Origin: an uncultured Oscillospiraceae bacterium | Lineage (GTDB): Bacteria; Bacillota; Clostridia; Oscillospirales; Oscillospiraceae | Length of the DNA: 47,531 nt | Reading direction: 5' to 3' | NCBI GenBank assembly: GCA_910584835.1 | Contig: CAJUEG010000012.1 | Coordinates: 1 to 47,531 of the forward strand | In this document: in pieces, positions 40,185 through 47,531 of the stretch | How the letters are laid out: the number at the start of each line of letters is the position of its first letter | Numbering within the stretch: position 1 is the stretch's first letter | Translations under genes and position numbers: made by a program | Notes under the pieces: generated by a model | The model's input: the letters and a program-made list of their open reading frames with translations, nothing else | What the model was told of the DNA's origin: nothing | The model's database searches: none

Positions 40185-40256
40185 GTTTAATCGCTTAAAT
40201 TCGGTGCTTTGGGGGGAGCTCATCATATTACTTCATAGGGAGATTTTTTCCTCATG

Positions 40257-40290
40257 CAACTACCGGCACCCCAACAGGTGCCGGTAGTTG
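40257..40290. other. Perfect 14-bp hairpin downstream of DUF6273-like gene
   Basis: CAACTACCGGCACC and its complement flank CCAACA. Neither strand has a clean T-tract; the plus strand continues AAAATTCTTTAATT. It may stabilise the 3' end of the minus transcript. Confidence 0.55.
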
Positions 40291-40348
40291 AAAATTCTTT
40301 AATTATTCACTGTCCACCTGACTGTGCAGTTCTCAATACAATTCCCAG

Positions 40349-41491
40349 TTATTCTCCACCGATCGATCCTTCCTCCTGTTTTTTCTCTGCCATCCGTTTC
40401 GCTCGCCGTTTGCGAAGCACGTTCCGAATCACCACCACTATGACAACGATCAGAAGGATTAACACGCAGGCGGTAATCACCAGCGCCTTTTTCAGCAGCG
40501 CCGTCAGATCCATAACCTCACCGATGATCGGAAGGCTGGTATCATATTCCCGGTCATTGTGCGCGCCATCCCGGAAGCTCAGCCGCCAGATCGTTTTTTC
40601 GCCGCGCACTGCCAAAACTTCCGCATCCGTGATTTTACTGCTGTCCAGATTGCAGGCCGGGCGGGCATAGGAATTCATCTCAAAAGCAAAATTTCCGTTC
40701 ACGGGGAAATCCATCACCGCTCCGAAGCTGAATACAAATCCTACATCCAACGGAAATGTAGGGATATGGGGGGAACGGAGCCAGTAGCCTTCCTCCGTTC
40801 CCTTGTACTGGGCAACACGGGAACGGGCATCCACAAAACCATACTGCGGATTCGTGATTTCCTCAGCGGAAAGCAGGAATAACCTGTCGCCGTTCAGGAT
40901 TTCATCAGCCGGGTCAAAATCCACCGTGCCGGTAGAAACCCCGGGAATTGGGATTCCAAAGCCTGGAATCGCAACGCCTGCATCTGATTTCAGCGTAGGG
41001 AGGAGCGCACCGTATTCCGCCTGGGTCAGGTGGGATTGTGCAAAGTCTTCACACCAGATCTGAATATCGCTGTTCCGATAGTCAGTCGATCCAGGGTGTT
41101 CCGCCGCAAAGGCGTCTCCCCTGTCTGCAAAGGAGACAGATACATCCCCACCAATGTCGCGAAACAGAAGGCTGCCTCCCTTTTCATCCGAAATGAGATT
41201 CAACGCCATAAGGAACATGCCCGGCTCGCCGGTATTGGTATGCTCCGTATCCAAAACCAGCCATTTCCCGTCAAAGCCGCAGGCATCATCGCATATGCCA
41301 AAACACACCACATCTCCCGCACGAATTTCCGCTTTTCCCGTTTCAGTGGCAAGAGGATATGCGCAGCCTACGGCATAGGCCGGAGCAAGGAACAATATCA
41401 GCACCGCACACAGCAGTGCGCCGGCAATCCCCCGAACAGCGATCCTCTTTGCCGTATATACAGCATTTTTCCAAAATGAGCAGTTCAACAT
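40349..41491 (-). CDS. DUF6273-like membrane-anchored protein
   Basis: This 380-residue protein has an N-terminal signal or anchor helix (about 20-42), an extracytoplasmic domain and a C-terminal helix (VITACVLILLIVVIVVV) followed by a very basic tail. The domain contains LFLLSAEEITNPQYGF and GYWLRSPH, then NSYARPACNLD, which resembles the DUF6273 pattern of a sulfatase-modifying/C-lectin-like fold. Function is unknown. AGGAGGG precedes ATG 41491, 11 nt after the ABC transporter stop, so it is the second gene of that operon. It may be an accessory or sensor protein of the transporter, which is inference. Confidence 0.75.
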   Translation of the reverse strand: MLNCSFWKNAVYTAKRIAVRGIAGALLCAVLILFLAPAYAVGCAYPLATETGKAEIRAGDVVCFGICDDACGFDGKWLVLDTEHTNTGEPGMFLMALNLISDEKGGSLLFRDIGGDVSVSFADRGDAFAAEHPGSTDYRNSDIQIWCEDFAQSHLTQAEYGALLPTLKSDAGVAIPGFGIPIPGVSTGTVDFDPADEILNGDRLFLLSAEEITNPQYGFVDARSRVAQYKGTEEGYWLRSPHIPTFPLDVGFVFSFGAVMDFPVNGNFAFEMNSYARPACNLDSSKITDAEVLAVRGEKTIWRLSFRDGAHNDREYDTSLPIIGEVMDLTALLKKALVITACVLILLIVVIVVVIRNVLRKRRAKRMAEKKQEEGSIGGE

Positions 41492-41502
41492 AACAATCCC
41501 TC

Positions 41503-44298
41503 CTATTCTGTACGCAGCGCAATGACAGCGTCCTGTTTTGCCGCCCTTTTCGCAGGTAGCAGCCCGCCTATCATGGTGATGACCACGCTCAACGCGACCA
41601 AAACTACTGCATATACGGCGGGCAGGGCTACCGTAAGCGCTCCAATGCCCAGCAGACTTTCCAGTACGGCATTAATGGGAATTGTCAGCAACGCGGACAC
41701 CCCTACACCCAGCAAGCCTGCACAGATGCCAACGATAAATGTCTCGGCATTAAATACCTGGGAAACGTTGTGCTTGGATGCTCCCAACGCCCGGAGGATG
41801 CCGATCTCTTTCGTCCGCTCCATCACAGAGATGTGCGTGATGATGCCGATCATAATACAGGAGACAACCAGGGACACCGCCACAAAGGCAATCAAGACAT
41901 ACGAGATCACGTCGACCATTGATGTAATAGAACTGGTCAATAGGGCCACATAGTCGGTATAGGTGATCTTGCCAGCCTCGTCAGCGTTGTCATTATAGCG
42001 CTCAATGCAGGCGGAAACCGCGTTCTTATCCTCAAAGCTGTCGGTATAAATGCTGATGGATGCGGGCGCATCATAACTGACCTTGCCGAACTTTTTCATG
42101 TTGTCTGCATATGAGGCCCCGTCGATATACTCGTTGTAAACGGACAGCAAGATCTCATTGTCCGGCGTTTCCGCCAGCCAGACGTCCAACGCCTGCGCCA
42201 TAGCGGCTTCATCCATATTTGCACTGCCCATATTTGCAGTACCTGTCTGGCCTGCCCCCTGCATGGGCTGAAGCTCGCTTTGCTGCTCTACGGGAGCGGT
42301 TCCCTGTGCATCTGCGGAGCTGTAATACAAAATCATAGAATAAAAGGATGCCTTATCCGATATGCCCATCGCCGAGATATAGGTGGAGGCTTCCACAATT
42401 TTTTCAGCATCATCCAGCGTCTCAAATTTTATCCCTGTGAGGACATTGGTTTCCTGATTTGCTTCTTGGGCAAGGACCACAGCGCTTCCATCTGTCTGTT
42501 GGATCACATAGTCTGTCAGCTGGGAGGTATAGGCCACAGCAGTGGAAATAACGGCGTTTGCAGCATCCTCCCGCGGCTTGACGATACCGCAGATTTTCAG
42601 TTCCAGAGCATCCTCCAAAAGCTGCTCTGCGTTCAAAGCCTTATCGCCAATATAGGAAAACGTGCCGTTCTCATGTTCGGCATAATAACTGCTGGGCAAA
42701 ACAAGATAAAAACGATGGCCGCTGATTTCCTCATAGCTCCAGTCCTTTGCGGTCACTTCTTCTCCCATTTTGATTTGCTCGGAGGCTTCCTCATAGTCCT
42801 CCGCTGTCAGCAGACCCAGTTGATAGAGAGTGCCGGCAGAAAGGGACTGATTCTCATCCAGAACCAACACCACCTCGTCAAAATGCTCTGGCCAGGCCCC
42901 GTAAAGCATTTCATAGCTGTCGGTGACGATATGACTGACCATATTGCCGTCAGGACTTGCCATCAGCTCGGAGAAATTCTCGGCCCCAGCAGATCCGCCC
43001 ATCATCATTGACATATCTCCGATTCCGCCTGGCATGGAGCTGAATCCTCCGCCGGAACTGATTAAGGTCCCAACATCTGCGCCGCTATTAATCAACACTC
43101 CGTTCGCGTCATAAGAATAAACATCAAAGCACGCATCATAGGTGTAGACAAATCCATTTTCCCCCAGATACTGATGGATTTCGCTGTTTGGGTCGTCCAA
43201 ATAGCTCTTGAACGTTGTCAGGTTATTTTCTATGATACTGGCGAATACGGTTTCGCTCAGTTCAATATCCCGGTAATCCGCGTGTACGCCATCCCGCAGT
43301 TCGGATCGCGTGTTTGGCCCGCCGATCCGCTGCCCGCCAGCCATCATGCCAGACATATCAAAGGTTTCCGCACTGATTGTGATGGGATAAGAGGTCATTG
43401 TGTCCTTCTGCATATCTGCGATATAGCGGTTTACACTGGAGGAAAGGGCCAGGATCAATGCAATGCCGATGATGCCAATGGAGCCAGCAATAGATGTTAG
43501 CAGCGTCCGCCCTTTTTTTGTGCGCAAATTATTAAAGCTGAGCGACAATGCTGTGAGGAGCGACATTTTAGCCCGGCCCATGCTTTGATACTTTGGTGTC
43601 GGGAGCTCCCCCACTTCCGGGGTATAAGGCGCGGAATCGTCCGTAATCCTACCGTCCTGCAGTTTGACAATACGAGTGGAATACCGCTCCGCCAACTCAG
43701 AATTGTGAGTCACCATGACAACCAGACGTTCTTTAGAAACCTCCCGCAGCAGCTCCATGATCTGGAGGCTGGTGGCGGTGTCCAGTGCTCCGGTGGGCTC
43801 GTCGGCCAGAAGGATGCTTGGATTGTTGACCAACGCCCTTGCAATGGCCACTCGCTGCATCTGTCCCCCAGACATTTGATTGGGACGCTTATGGAGCTGA
43901 TCCCCCAGCCCCACCTGAGTCAGCACCTGCTCTGCCCTTTGGCGGCGCTCCCTGCGAGAGATGCCGGAGATAGTCAGCGCCAACTCCACATTCGCGAGGA
44001 TGGACTGGTGAGGAATCAAATTGTAGCTTTGGAAAACGAAGCCAACGGTGTGGTTTCGGTAGGAATCCCAGTCCTTATCCCTATATTTTTTGGTGGAGAT
44101 GCCGTTGATCATTAATTCGCCGCTATCATATTGATCCAGTCCGCCGATGATATTCAGCAACGTGGTTTTACCAGAACCGCTGGGGCCAAGGATTGAAACA
44201 AATTCGCTGTCCCGAAAGCTCAAGCTGACATTGTCTAGGGCCTGCTGGATCAGATAGCCTGTTTTATATTGCTTCTTTATGTTTTGAATTTGCAGCAT
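41503..44298 (-). CDS. ABC transporter with fused ATPase and FtsX-like permease (MacB-type)
   Basis: This 931-residue protein has an N-terminal ATPase (1-225): Walker A GPSGSGKT at 38-45, signature MSGGQMQRV, Walker B ILLADEPTG, and switch MVTHN. A transmembrane helix lies near 260-290, followed by a large extracytoplasmic region (about 300-780) and three C-terminal helices with the FtsX-like stretch MERTKEIGILRALGAS. Proteins of this plan move lipoproteins, peptides or antimicrobials rather than sugars. AGGAGGG precedes ATG 44298. A divergent OmpR/HK pair and a shared hexamer array point to stress- or antibiotic-induced expression. Composition is less GC-rich than the glycosidase region. Confidence 0.91.
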   Translation of the reverse strand: MLQIQNIKKQYKTGYLIQQALDNVSLSFRDSEFVSILGPSGSGKTTLLNIIGGLDQYDSGELMINGISTKKYRDKDWDSYRNHTVGFVFQSYNLIPHQSILANVELALTISGISRRERRQRAEQVLTQVGLGDQLHKRPNQMSGGQMQRVAIARALVNNPSILLADEPTGALDTATSLQIMELLREVSKERLVVMVTHNSELAERYSTRIVKLQDGRITDDSAPYTPEVGELPTPKYQSMGRAKMSLLTALSLSFNNLRTKKGRTLLTSIAGSIGIIGIALILALSSSVNRYIADMQKDTMTSYPITISAETFDMSGMMAGGQRIGGPNTRSELRDGVHADYRDIELSETVFASIIENNLTTFKSYLDDPNSEIHQYLGENGFVYTYDACFDVYSYDANGVLINSGADVGTLISSGGGFSSMPGGIGDMSMMMGGSAGAENFSELMASPDGNMVSHIVTDSYEMLYGAWPEHFDEVVLVLDENQSLSAGTLYQLGLLTAEDYEEASEQIKMGEEVTAKDWSYEEISGHRFYLVLPSSYYAEHENGTFSYIGDKALNAEQLLEDALELKICGIVKPREDAANAVISTAVAYTSQLTDYVIQQTDGSAVVLAQEANQETNVLTGIKFETLDDAEKIVEASTYISAMGISDKASFYSMILYYSSADAQGTAPVEQQSELQPMQGAGQTGTANMGSANMDEAAMAQALDVWLAETPDNEILLSVYNEYIDGASYADNMKKFGKVSYDAPASISIYTDSFEDKNAVSACIERYNDNADEAGKITYTDYVALLTSSITSMVDVISYVLIAFVAVSLVVSCIMIGIITHISVMERTKEIGILRALGASKHNVSQVFNAETFIVGICAGLLGVGVSALLTIPINAVLESLLGIGALTVALPAVYAVVLVALSVVITMIGGLLPAKRAAKQDAVIALRTE

Positions 44299-44330
44299 AG
44301 GTTTCCCTCCTGTTGCCGTTTAGTAACGAG

Positions 44331-44336
44331 ATCATA
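44331..44336 (-). promoter_or_regulatory. Probable -10 of the ABC transporter operon
   Basis: TATGAT on the minus strand with no recognisable -35; the phased hexamers begin 11 bp upstream and cover the -35 position. This suits a promoter switched on by the OmpR-type regulator. Confidence 0.5.
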
Positions 44337-44346
44337 CGCTGTTTTT

Positions 44347-44410
44347 CTCAACTAAAACTCAACCAAATCTCAACTGAACCTCAATTTGATGTCGTTGAGG
44401 TTCAGTTGAG
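44347..44410. promoter_or_regulatory. Six hexamers on 11-bp phasing with embedded 20-bp inverted repeat
   Basis: CTCAAC starts at 44347, 44358 and 44369, CTCAAT at 44380, and the inverted GTTGAG at 44394 and 44405. Spacing is exactly 11 bp within each group. The inner part also makes a perfect 20-bp inverted repeat (44365-44384 with 44395-44414, 10-bp gap). OmpR-family regulators bind direct repeats at about one helical turn, so this is the likely site for the regulator at 44478-45149. Confidence 0.75.
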
Positions 44411-44448
44411 ATTTTTGGTTTAAAATGCTTCCACAATATTGATATCTT

Positions 44449-44457
44449 TGCTATACT
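44449..44457 (+). promoter_or_regulatory. Extended -10 promoter of the OmpR/HK pair
   Basis: TGC-TATACT forms an extended -10 (TG at 44449-44450, TATACT 44452-44457) without a good -35. The last GTTGAG hexamer ends 41 bp upstream. Confidence 0.55.
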
Positions 44458-44477
44458 GTGAAAAAGAGGTGGTAGAA

Positions 44478-45149
44478 ATGTTTCAAATCCTGGTGGTAGA
44501 GGACGATAATGAGCTGAGGGATCTTTTCTGTGCGGTTCTGACGGAAAATGGATACACTGCGGTTCCGGCTGTAGACGGAATTGATGCCTTTGATATTTTG
44601 GACGAGACGTATGTCGATTTGATTATTTCGGATATTATGATGCCGCGTATGGACGGGTTTGAGCTGATTAAAGCGTTGCGGGAAGCACATTACAACACGC
44701 CTGTTCTGATGATTACAGCAAGATCCAGTGCGGCGGATAAACGAGAAGGTTTCCGCATCGGCACAGATGATTATATGGTCAAGCCAATTGATGTCAATGA
44801 GATGGTATGGCGAGTGGAGGCCCTGCTGCGCCGATCCCAAATCGCCAGTCAGCGCAGGACAAAGCTGGGCGATACAATTCTTGACTGCGACACGTTGACC
44901 GTCCATACTGGCGGCGAGGAAACAGAACTCCCTCAGAAGGAGTTCCTCCTCCTGTTCAAGCTGGCGGCCTCTCCCAACCACATATTTACGAGGCGTCAGC
45001 TCATGGACGATATATGGGGAGTGGACAGCGAAACGGACCCCCATACTCTAGACGTACATATTAGCAGGCTTAGAGAGCGTTTCCGTGGAAATCCAGACTT
45101 TGATATTATCACTATCCGAGGACTGGGTTATAAGGTGGTGAAGAAATGA
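44478..45149 (+). CDS. OmpR-family response regulator
   Basis: This 223-residue regulator has a receiver domain (1-115; acidic VVEDD, phospho-acceptor Asp52 in IISDIMMPRMDG, Lys in VKPID) and a winged-helix DNA-binding domain (about 130-223; LPQKEFLLLFKLAASPNHIFTRRQL and THTLDVHISRLRERF-type features, here HTLDVHISRLRERF). ATG 44478 follows AGAGGTGG. It overlaps the kinase gene as ATGA. Divergent placement from the ABC operon, with a phased-repeat operator between, indicates control of the transporter and of itself. Confidence 0.94.
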   Translation: MFQILVVEDDNELRDLFCAVLTENGYTAVPAVDGIDAFDILDETYVDLIISDIMMPRMDGFELIKALREAHYNTPVLMITARSSAADKREGFRIGTDDYMVKPIDVNEMVWRVEALLRRSQIASQRRTKLGDTILDCDTLTVHTGGEETELPQKEFLLLFKLAASPNHIFTRRQLMDDIWGVDSETDPHTLDVHISRLRERFRGNPDFDIITIRGLGYKVVKK

Positions 45150-46201
45150 AACTGCATCAGCGGACTATAAAAACAGCCGCAATGTTTTCCATTCTACTCT
45201 TCTTGGTTTTGAGCATAACCATGACCCTTTCCACCGCCTTTGCTGTGTTGCTGTTTCGTATCGGTTTTTTGGATTCTCAGCATCTTCTGCGGGGGCTGTT
45301 CGTTACCCCAACGGTCAGCATCGTCATTGGAACAATTTTGTTTAGGCTGATTGGAAAACGCCCGCTAGAGCTGATCCTTGAAATCAGCAAAGCCACTCAA
45401 GAGGTGGCAAAAGGAAATTTCAATATCGAATTGAATGAGGATATACCAGCTTCTGAGATCCGGGAGATGGCCCACAATTTCAACGTAATGACCCGAGAGT
45501 TAGCTGGGACTGAAATTCTCCGAAATGATTTTATTGAAAACGTGTCCCATGAATTCAAGACACCTTTATCGGCGATTGAGGGATACGCCACACTGCTGCA
45601 GCGCAAAGAGCTTTCCGAAGAAAAACGGACTGAATATACTCGGCGCATCCTGTTTAACACACGGCGGCTTTCCGCACTGATCGGTAATATTCTACTTTTG
45701 TCGCGGCTGGAACACCAAGAGATTGAAATTCAGAGGGAGTGGTTCTCCCTGGATGAGCAACTGCGGGAGGCTATCCTAATGTTGGAACCGCAGTGGAACG
45801 GAAAACATCTTGAGTTGGATATTGACCTAGATCCAGTGGACTGTTATGCCAACCGTGATCTACTCCTACAGATTTGGCAAAACCTGCTTGGAAACGCAAT
45901 TAAATTTGTCAAGCAAGCCGGAAAAATCCGTGTACTGCTCAGGAAGATAGGAACTGACATTCAAGTTGTAATCCAAGACGACGGGATTGGCATGGATCAA
46001 GCGGTACTCCAACGAATATACGAAAAATTTTATCAAGGTGATACATCCCATAAAACAGCTGGGAATGGGCTGGGCCTTTCACTCACAAAAAGAATTGTTG
46101 ACCTTCATGGCGGAAAAATTGAAGCGTCCAGCCAGGTGGGCGTGGGAACTACGTTTGTGGTCACGCTGTCAGCACTTCCAGCTTCTGAGGAAGCACATTG
46201 A
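45146..46201 (+). CDS. Sensor histidine kinase partner of the OmpR-type regulator
   Basis: This 351-residue kinase has two transmembrane helices (about 10-35 and 50-68) with only a short loop between, a HAMP domain (about 69-122), a HisKA domain with NVSHEFKTPLSAIEG (His135), and HATPase_c with N-box NLLGNAIKF, G1 DDGIGM and G2 GNGLGLSL. The lack of an outside sensor domain suggests sensing within the membrane or through the ABC transporter, as in antimicrobial-peptide sensing modules; that is inference. ATG 45146 overlaps the regulator TGA by 4 bp. Confidence 0.94.
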   Translation: MKLHQRTIKTAAMFSILLFLVLSITMTLSTAFAVLLFRIGFLDSQHLLRGLFVTPTVSIVIGTILFRLIGKRPLELILEISKATQEVAKGNFNIELNEDIPASEIREMAHNFNVMTRELAGTEILRNDFIENVSHEFKTPLSAIEGYATLLQRKELSEEKRTEYTRRILFNTRRLSALIGNILLLSRLEHQEIEIQREWFSLDEQLREAILMLEPQWNGKHLELDIDLDPVDCYANRDLLLQIWQNLLGNAIKFVKQAGKIRVLLRKIGTDIQVVIQDDGIGMDQAVLQRIYEKFYQGDTSHKTAGNGLGLSLTKRIVDLHGGKIEASSQVGVGTTFVVTLSALPASEEAH

Positions 46202-46446
46202 GCTGTCAGCCGTTCTTGTGCCAGAGCACAGCCTGCCAGTTGCATACAAACCATTATTTTTATTATAGTCTGGCAGTCCACTGCTGCTTGCCAGAGAAGC
46301 TGGAGCAGAACGATACCCAATATTAGGAAACGAAACGGCCAGCTAACAGACCACATCTCGTTAAGAGACAGGCTCCAGGCTTATGCCATGGGAAAGGCTT
46401 TCTATTTAATTGTATAAGAGGCATCGCAACAAATAGAGAAAACAAT
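46202..46446. other. Non-coding junction between kinase and DUF6744-like gene
   Basis: No convincing gene is seen in these 245 bp. A short inverted pair (CTGCCAG near 46232 and CTGGCAG near 46270) is present, but no transposase remnant or clear IS ends. The segment marks the return from AT-richer to GC-richer sequence. Confidence 0.5.
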
Positions 46447-46473
46447 GCGGGGGAAGACTGAACCTTCCCCCGC
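46447..46473 (-). terminator. Terminator of the DUF6744-like gene
   Basis: A perfect 10-bp stem GCGGGGGAAG/CTTCCCCCGC with a 7-nt loop lies 15 nt past the stop codon. The minus strand continues ATTGTTTTCTCTATTTG, a T-rich tract. Confidence 0.72.
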
Positions 46474-46487
46474 ACGCTTATTCCCGT

Positions 46488-47465
46488 TTATGCCGCCTTT
46501 TGAAAGCGAATACTCTGTGCCCTCATTTGGAGCTCCTGCCCCAGGAACTTCAGCGTGGCAAACTCATCGTCCAGCCCATTCAGCTCCCGGCGGAGCACCT
46601 CCTCATAGTGCTTCTTCTTTTCCTCCAGCGCCTGGATTTTCAGCACCCAGCGATCCATCACCGCCGGGCTCTGGCTGCCGGATTTGATGAGGTAGTCCGC
46701 CCGCTCCTGATAGGTGGCGATCTCCTTTTTCACCGCCGCATAGAATTCCTCGGTCATTTTAGACCGCTGCTTTTCATCGTCAATGATGAAAAAGCTGTTT
46801 ACCATCAACGGCGTCTCCCTGCGGTTGAGCCCGCCCAGCAGGCCGATGAACTCCTCAAACACATCCACCTTGTCCATGTGGGTGCGGGGCACGAAGTACA
46901 TATGCCCCGTGATGCTCAGCTTGGTGGCCTCAAGCCCCCGCAGATAGTTGACGCAGATGGTTTCGATTTGCTTTCGGTTGGCGCACTTCTGATAGAGCTC
47001 GAACAGCTCCTCCGCCTTGCGGCAGCAGGCCGGCACGTCGATGGCATCATCCGGCGCCAGGTTCTCCGCCCGGAATACGCCATCCCGCTTGTCGTAGCTG
47101 ATGTTGGCCAGCTTTTCGTAGTTGTTGGTACGCTGGTTCAGCGTCTCCTTTACCAGCTCCCGGGATAAAATATCGGCGCTGGTGCGTTTGTTATCCCGGC
47201 AGTAGGCCAGGTAGATGTTGGCCTCCCCCATGGCCGTCACCGGGACGCGCTCCCGGATATCGCCGGTGGCGGAGCGGAACGCGTCGCCCACGGACAGCCG
47301 GGTGCCACCGGAGTAGGGAACGCCCATATCCTCACACAGCTTGGACAGCTCTCCCTTGTCCACCAGCAGGTTCGCCAGGGAGAAGTAGAGAAACTTGCCC
47401 AGCATATGGGCCTGGTCGCCCTGGGATGTACCGATGAAATCATGCATATCAAATACGTTATCCAT
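46488..47465 (-). CDS. DUF6744-like protein, typical of Firmicutes conjugative elements
   Basis: This 325-residue soluble protein starts MDNVFDMHDFIGTSQGDQ and ends in a helical, charged C-terminal half (EERADYL..., EEKKKHYEEVLRREL). I recognise it as similar to DUF6744 proteins found in integrative conjugative elements of Clostridia; the function is unknown. AGAGGGCAAA precedes ATG 47465. GC content is higher than the adjoining ABC/two-component block. If the family call is right, it marks the edge of a mobile element extending past the right end. The final 66 bp of the window show no start of another gene. Confidence 0.68.
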   Translation of the reverse strand: MDNVFDMHDFIGTSQGDQAHMLGKFLYFSLANLLVDKGELSKLCEDMGVPYSGGTRLSVGDAFRSATGDIRERVPVTAMGEANIYLAYCRDNKRTSADILSRELVKETLNQRTNNYEKLANISYDKRDGVFRAENLAPDDAIDVPACCRKAEELFELYQKCANRKQIETICVNYLRGLEATKLSITGHMYFVPRTHMDKVDVFEEFIGLLGGLNRRETPLMVNSFFIIDDEKQRSKMTEEFYAAVKKEIATYQERADYLIKSGSQSPAVMDRWVLKIQALEEKKKHYEEVLRRELNGLDDEFATLKFLGQELQMRAQSIRFQKAA

Positions 47466-47531
47466 TACTTTGCCCTCTGTCAGCGCCAGTGATAAAATGT
47501 AAGAAAACGCCGAGGAAAAAATGTAATTTTG

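Larger units (their letters stand above)
39960..40348. other. AT-rich intergenic region between GH78-like and DUF6273-like genes
   Basis: The 389-bp gap holds the GH78-like promoter and LytTR-type operator (40024-40090), then about 60 bp with nothing clear. It also has a terminator-like hairpin (40156-40184) and a perfect 14-bp hairpin (40257-40290). No convincing open reading frame is present. Base composition drops sharply from here rightward to about 46440. Confidence 0.7.

Noticed and set aside
46105..46356. Minus-strand 83-codon frame overlapping the kinase 3' end
   Set aside because: No ribosome site, and most of it is antisense to conserved kinase sequence.
46340..46380. Partial likeness to a Tn5 mosaic end (…TTAAGAGACAG)
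   Set aside because: Only about 14 of 19 positions match, there is no second end and no transposase, so chance is the better explanation.
1..47531. CRISPR arrays, tRNA or rRNA genes
   Set aside because: No regularly spaced repeats of CRISPR form and no tRNA-like or rRNA-like stretch was recognised by eye; a covariance-model scan was not possible.

Overview
The window reads as chromosomal DNA of a fairly GC-rich, Gram-positive anaerobe, most likely a gut Clostridia member (Oscillospiraceae/Lachnospiraceae-like). The grounds are strong AGGAGG-type ribosome sites before almost every gene, sigma-A-like promoters, GPH-type sugar symporters, lipoproteins with a lipobox, and LytTR/GHKL and OmpR two-component pairs. 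The lineage is inferred from gene style, not from a marker gene. No rRNA, tRNA, CRISPR array or intact insertion sequence was seen.

About 40 kb is a glycoside/polysaccharide utilisation region. Bases 1-9854 (minus strand) form one tight operon: GH43, SGNH esterase, NodB-like deacetylase, GH2, GPH symporter, GH43 and a GH2 cut by the window edge. A divergent AraC-type regulator (9917-10948, plus strand) faces it across a 62-bp gap holding a perfect 16-bp palindrome. A separate GPH symporter (10952-12424) follows, with its own promoter. Bases 12673-35236 (minus strand) are a second, very long same-strand array. In transcription order it holds a lipoprotein, permuted GH3 (copy D), a small four-helix membrane protein, a second lipoprotein, permuted GH3 copies C, B and A, a second small membrane protein, an SGNH lipoprotein, a sugar isomerase/epimerase-like protein, GH2, a conventional GH3 and a GPH symporter. 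The likely logic is that surface enzymes trim the glycan or glycoside outside, symporters import small products, and GH2, GH3 and GH43 enzymes without export signals finish them inside.

The four large GH3 proteins are the main novelty. Each has the GH3 domains in swapped order (alpha/beta-sandwich and Fn3 first, TIM barrel with the nucleophile last) and a transmembrane helix at each end, so the whole enzyme should sit outside the membrane tethered by both termini. Two of them (A and D) are each followed, one base later, by a related four-helix membrane protein. The intercistronic gaps before lipoprotein 1 and copies C, B and A each carry a strong hairpin just upstream of the next ribosome site.

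A LytTR response regulator/GHKL kinase pair (35433-37497, plus strand) lies between the GH3 array and a GH78-like lipoprotein (37542-39959, minus strand). Upstream of both target units are matching 12-bp direct repeats spaced exactly 21 bp, ending 5-6 bp before the putative -35. This is the architecture expected for a LytTR operator, and it predicts a local regulon.

Bases 40349-46201 are visibly less GC-rich and unrelated: an ABC transporter (ATPase fused to permease) with a DUF6273-like membrane protein, divergent from an OmpR/HK pair. The two face each other across six CTCAAC-type hexamers on 11-bp phasing. The right edge (46488-47465) is a DUF6744-like gene that suggests an integrated conjugative element beginning beyond the window.
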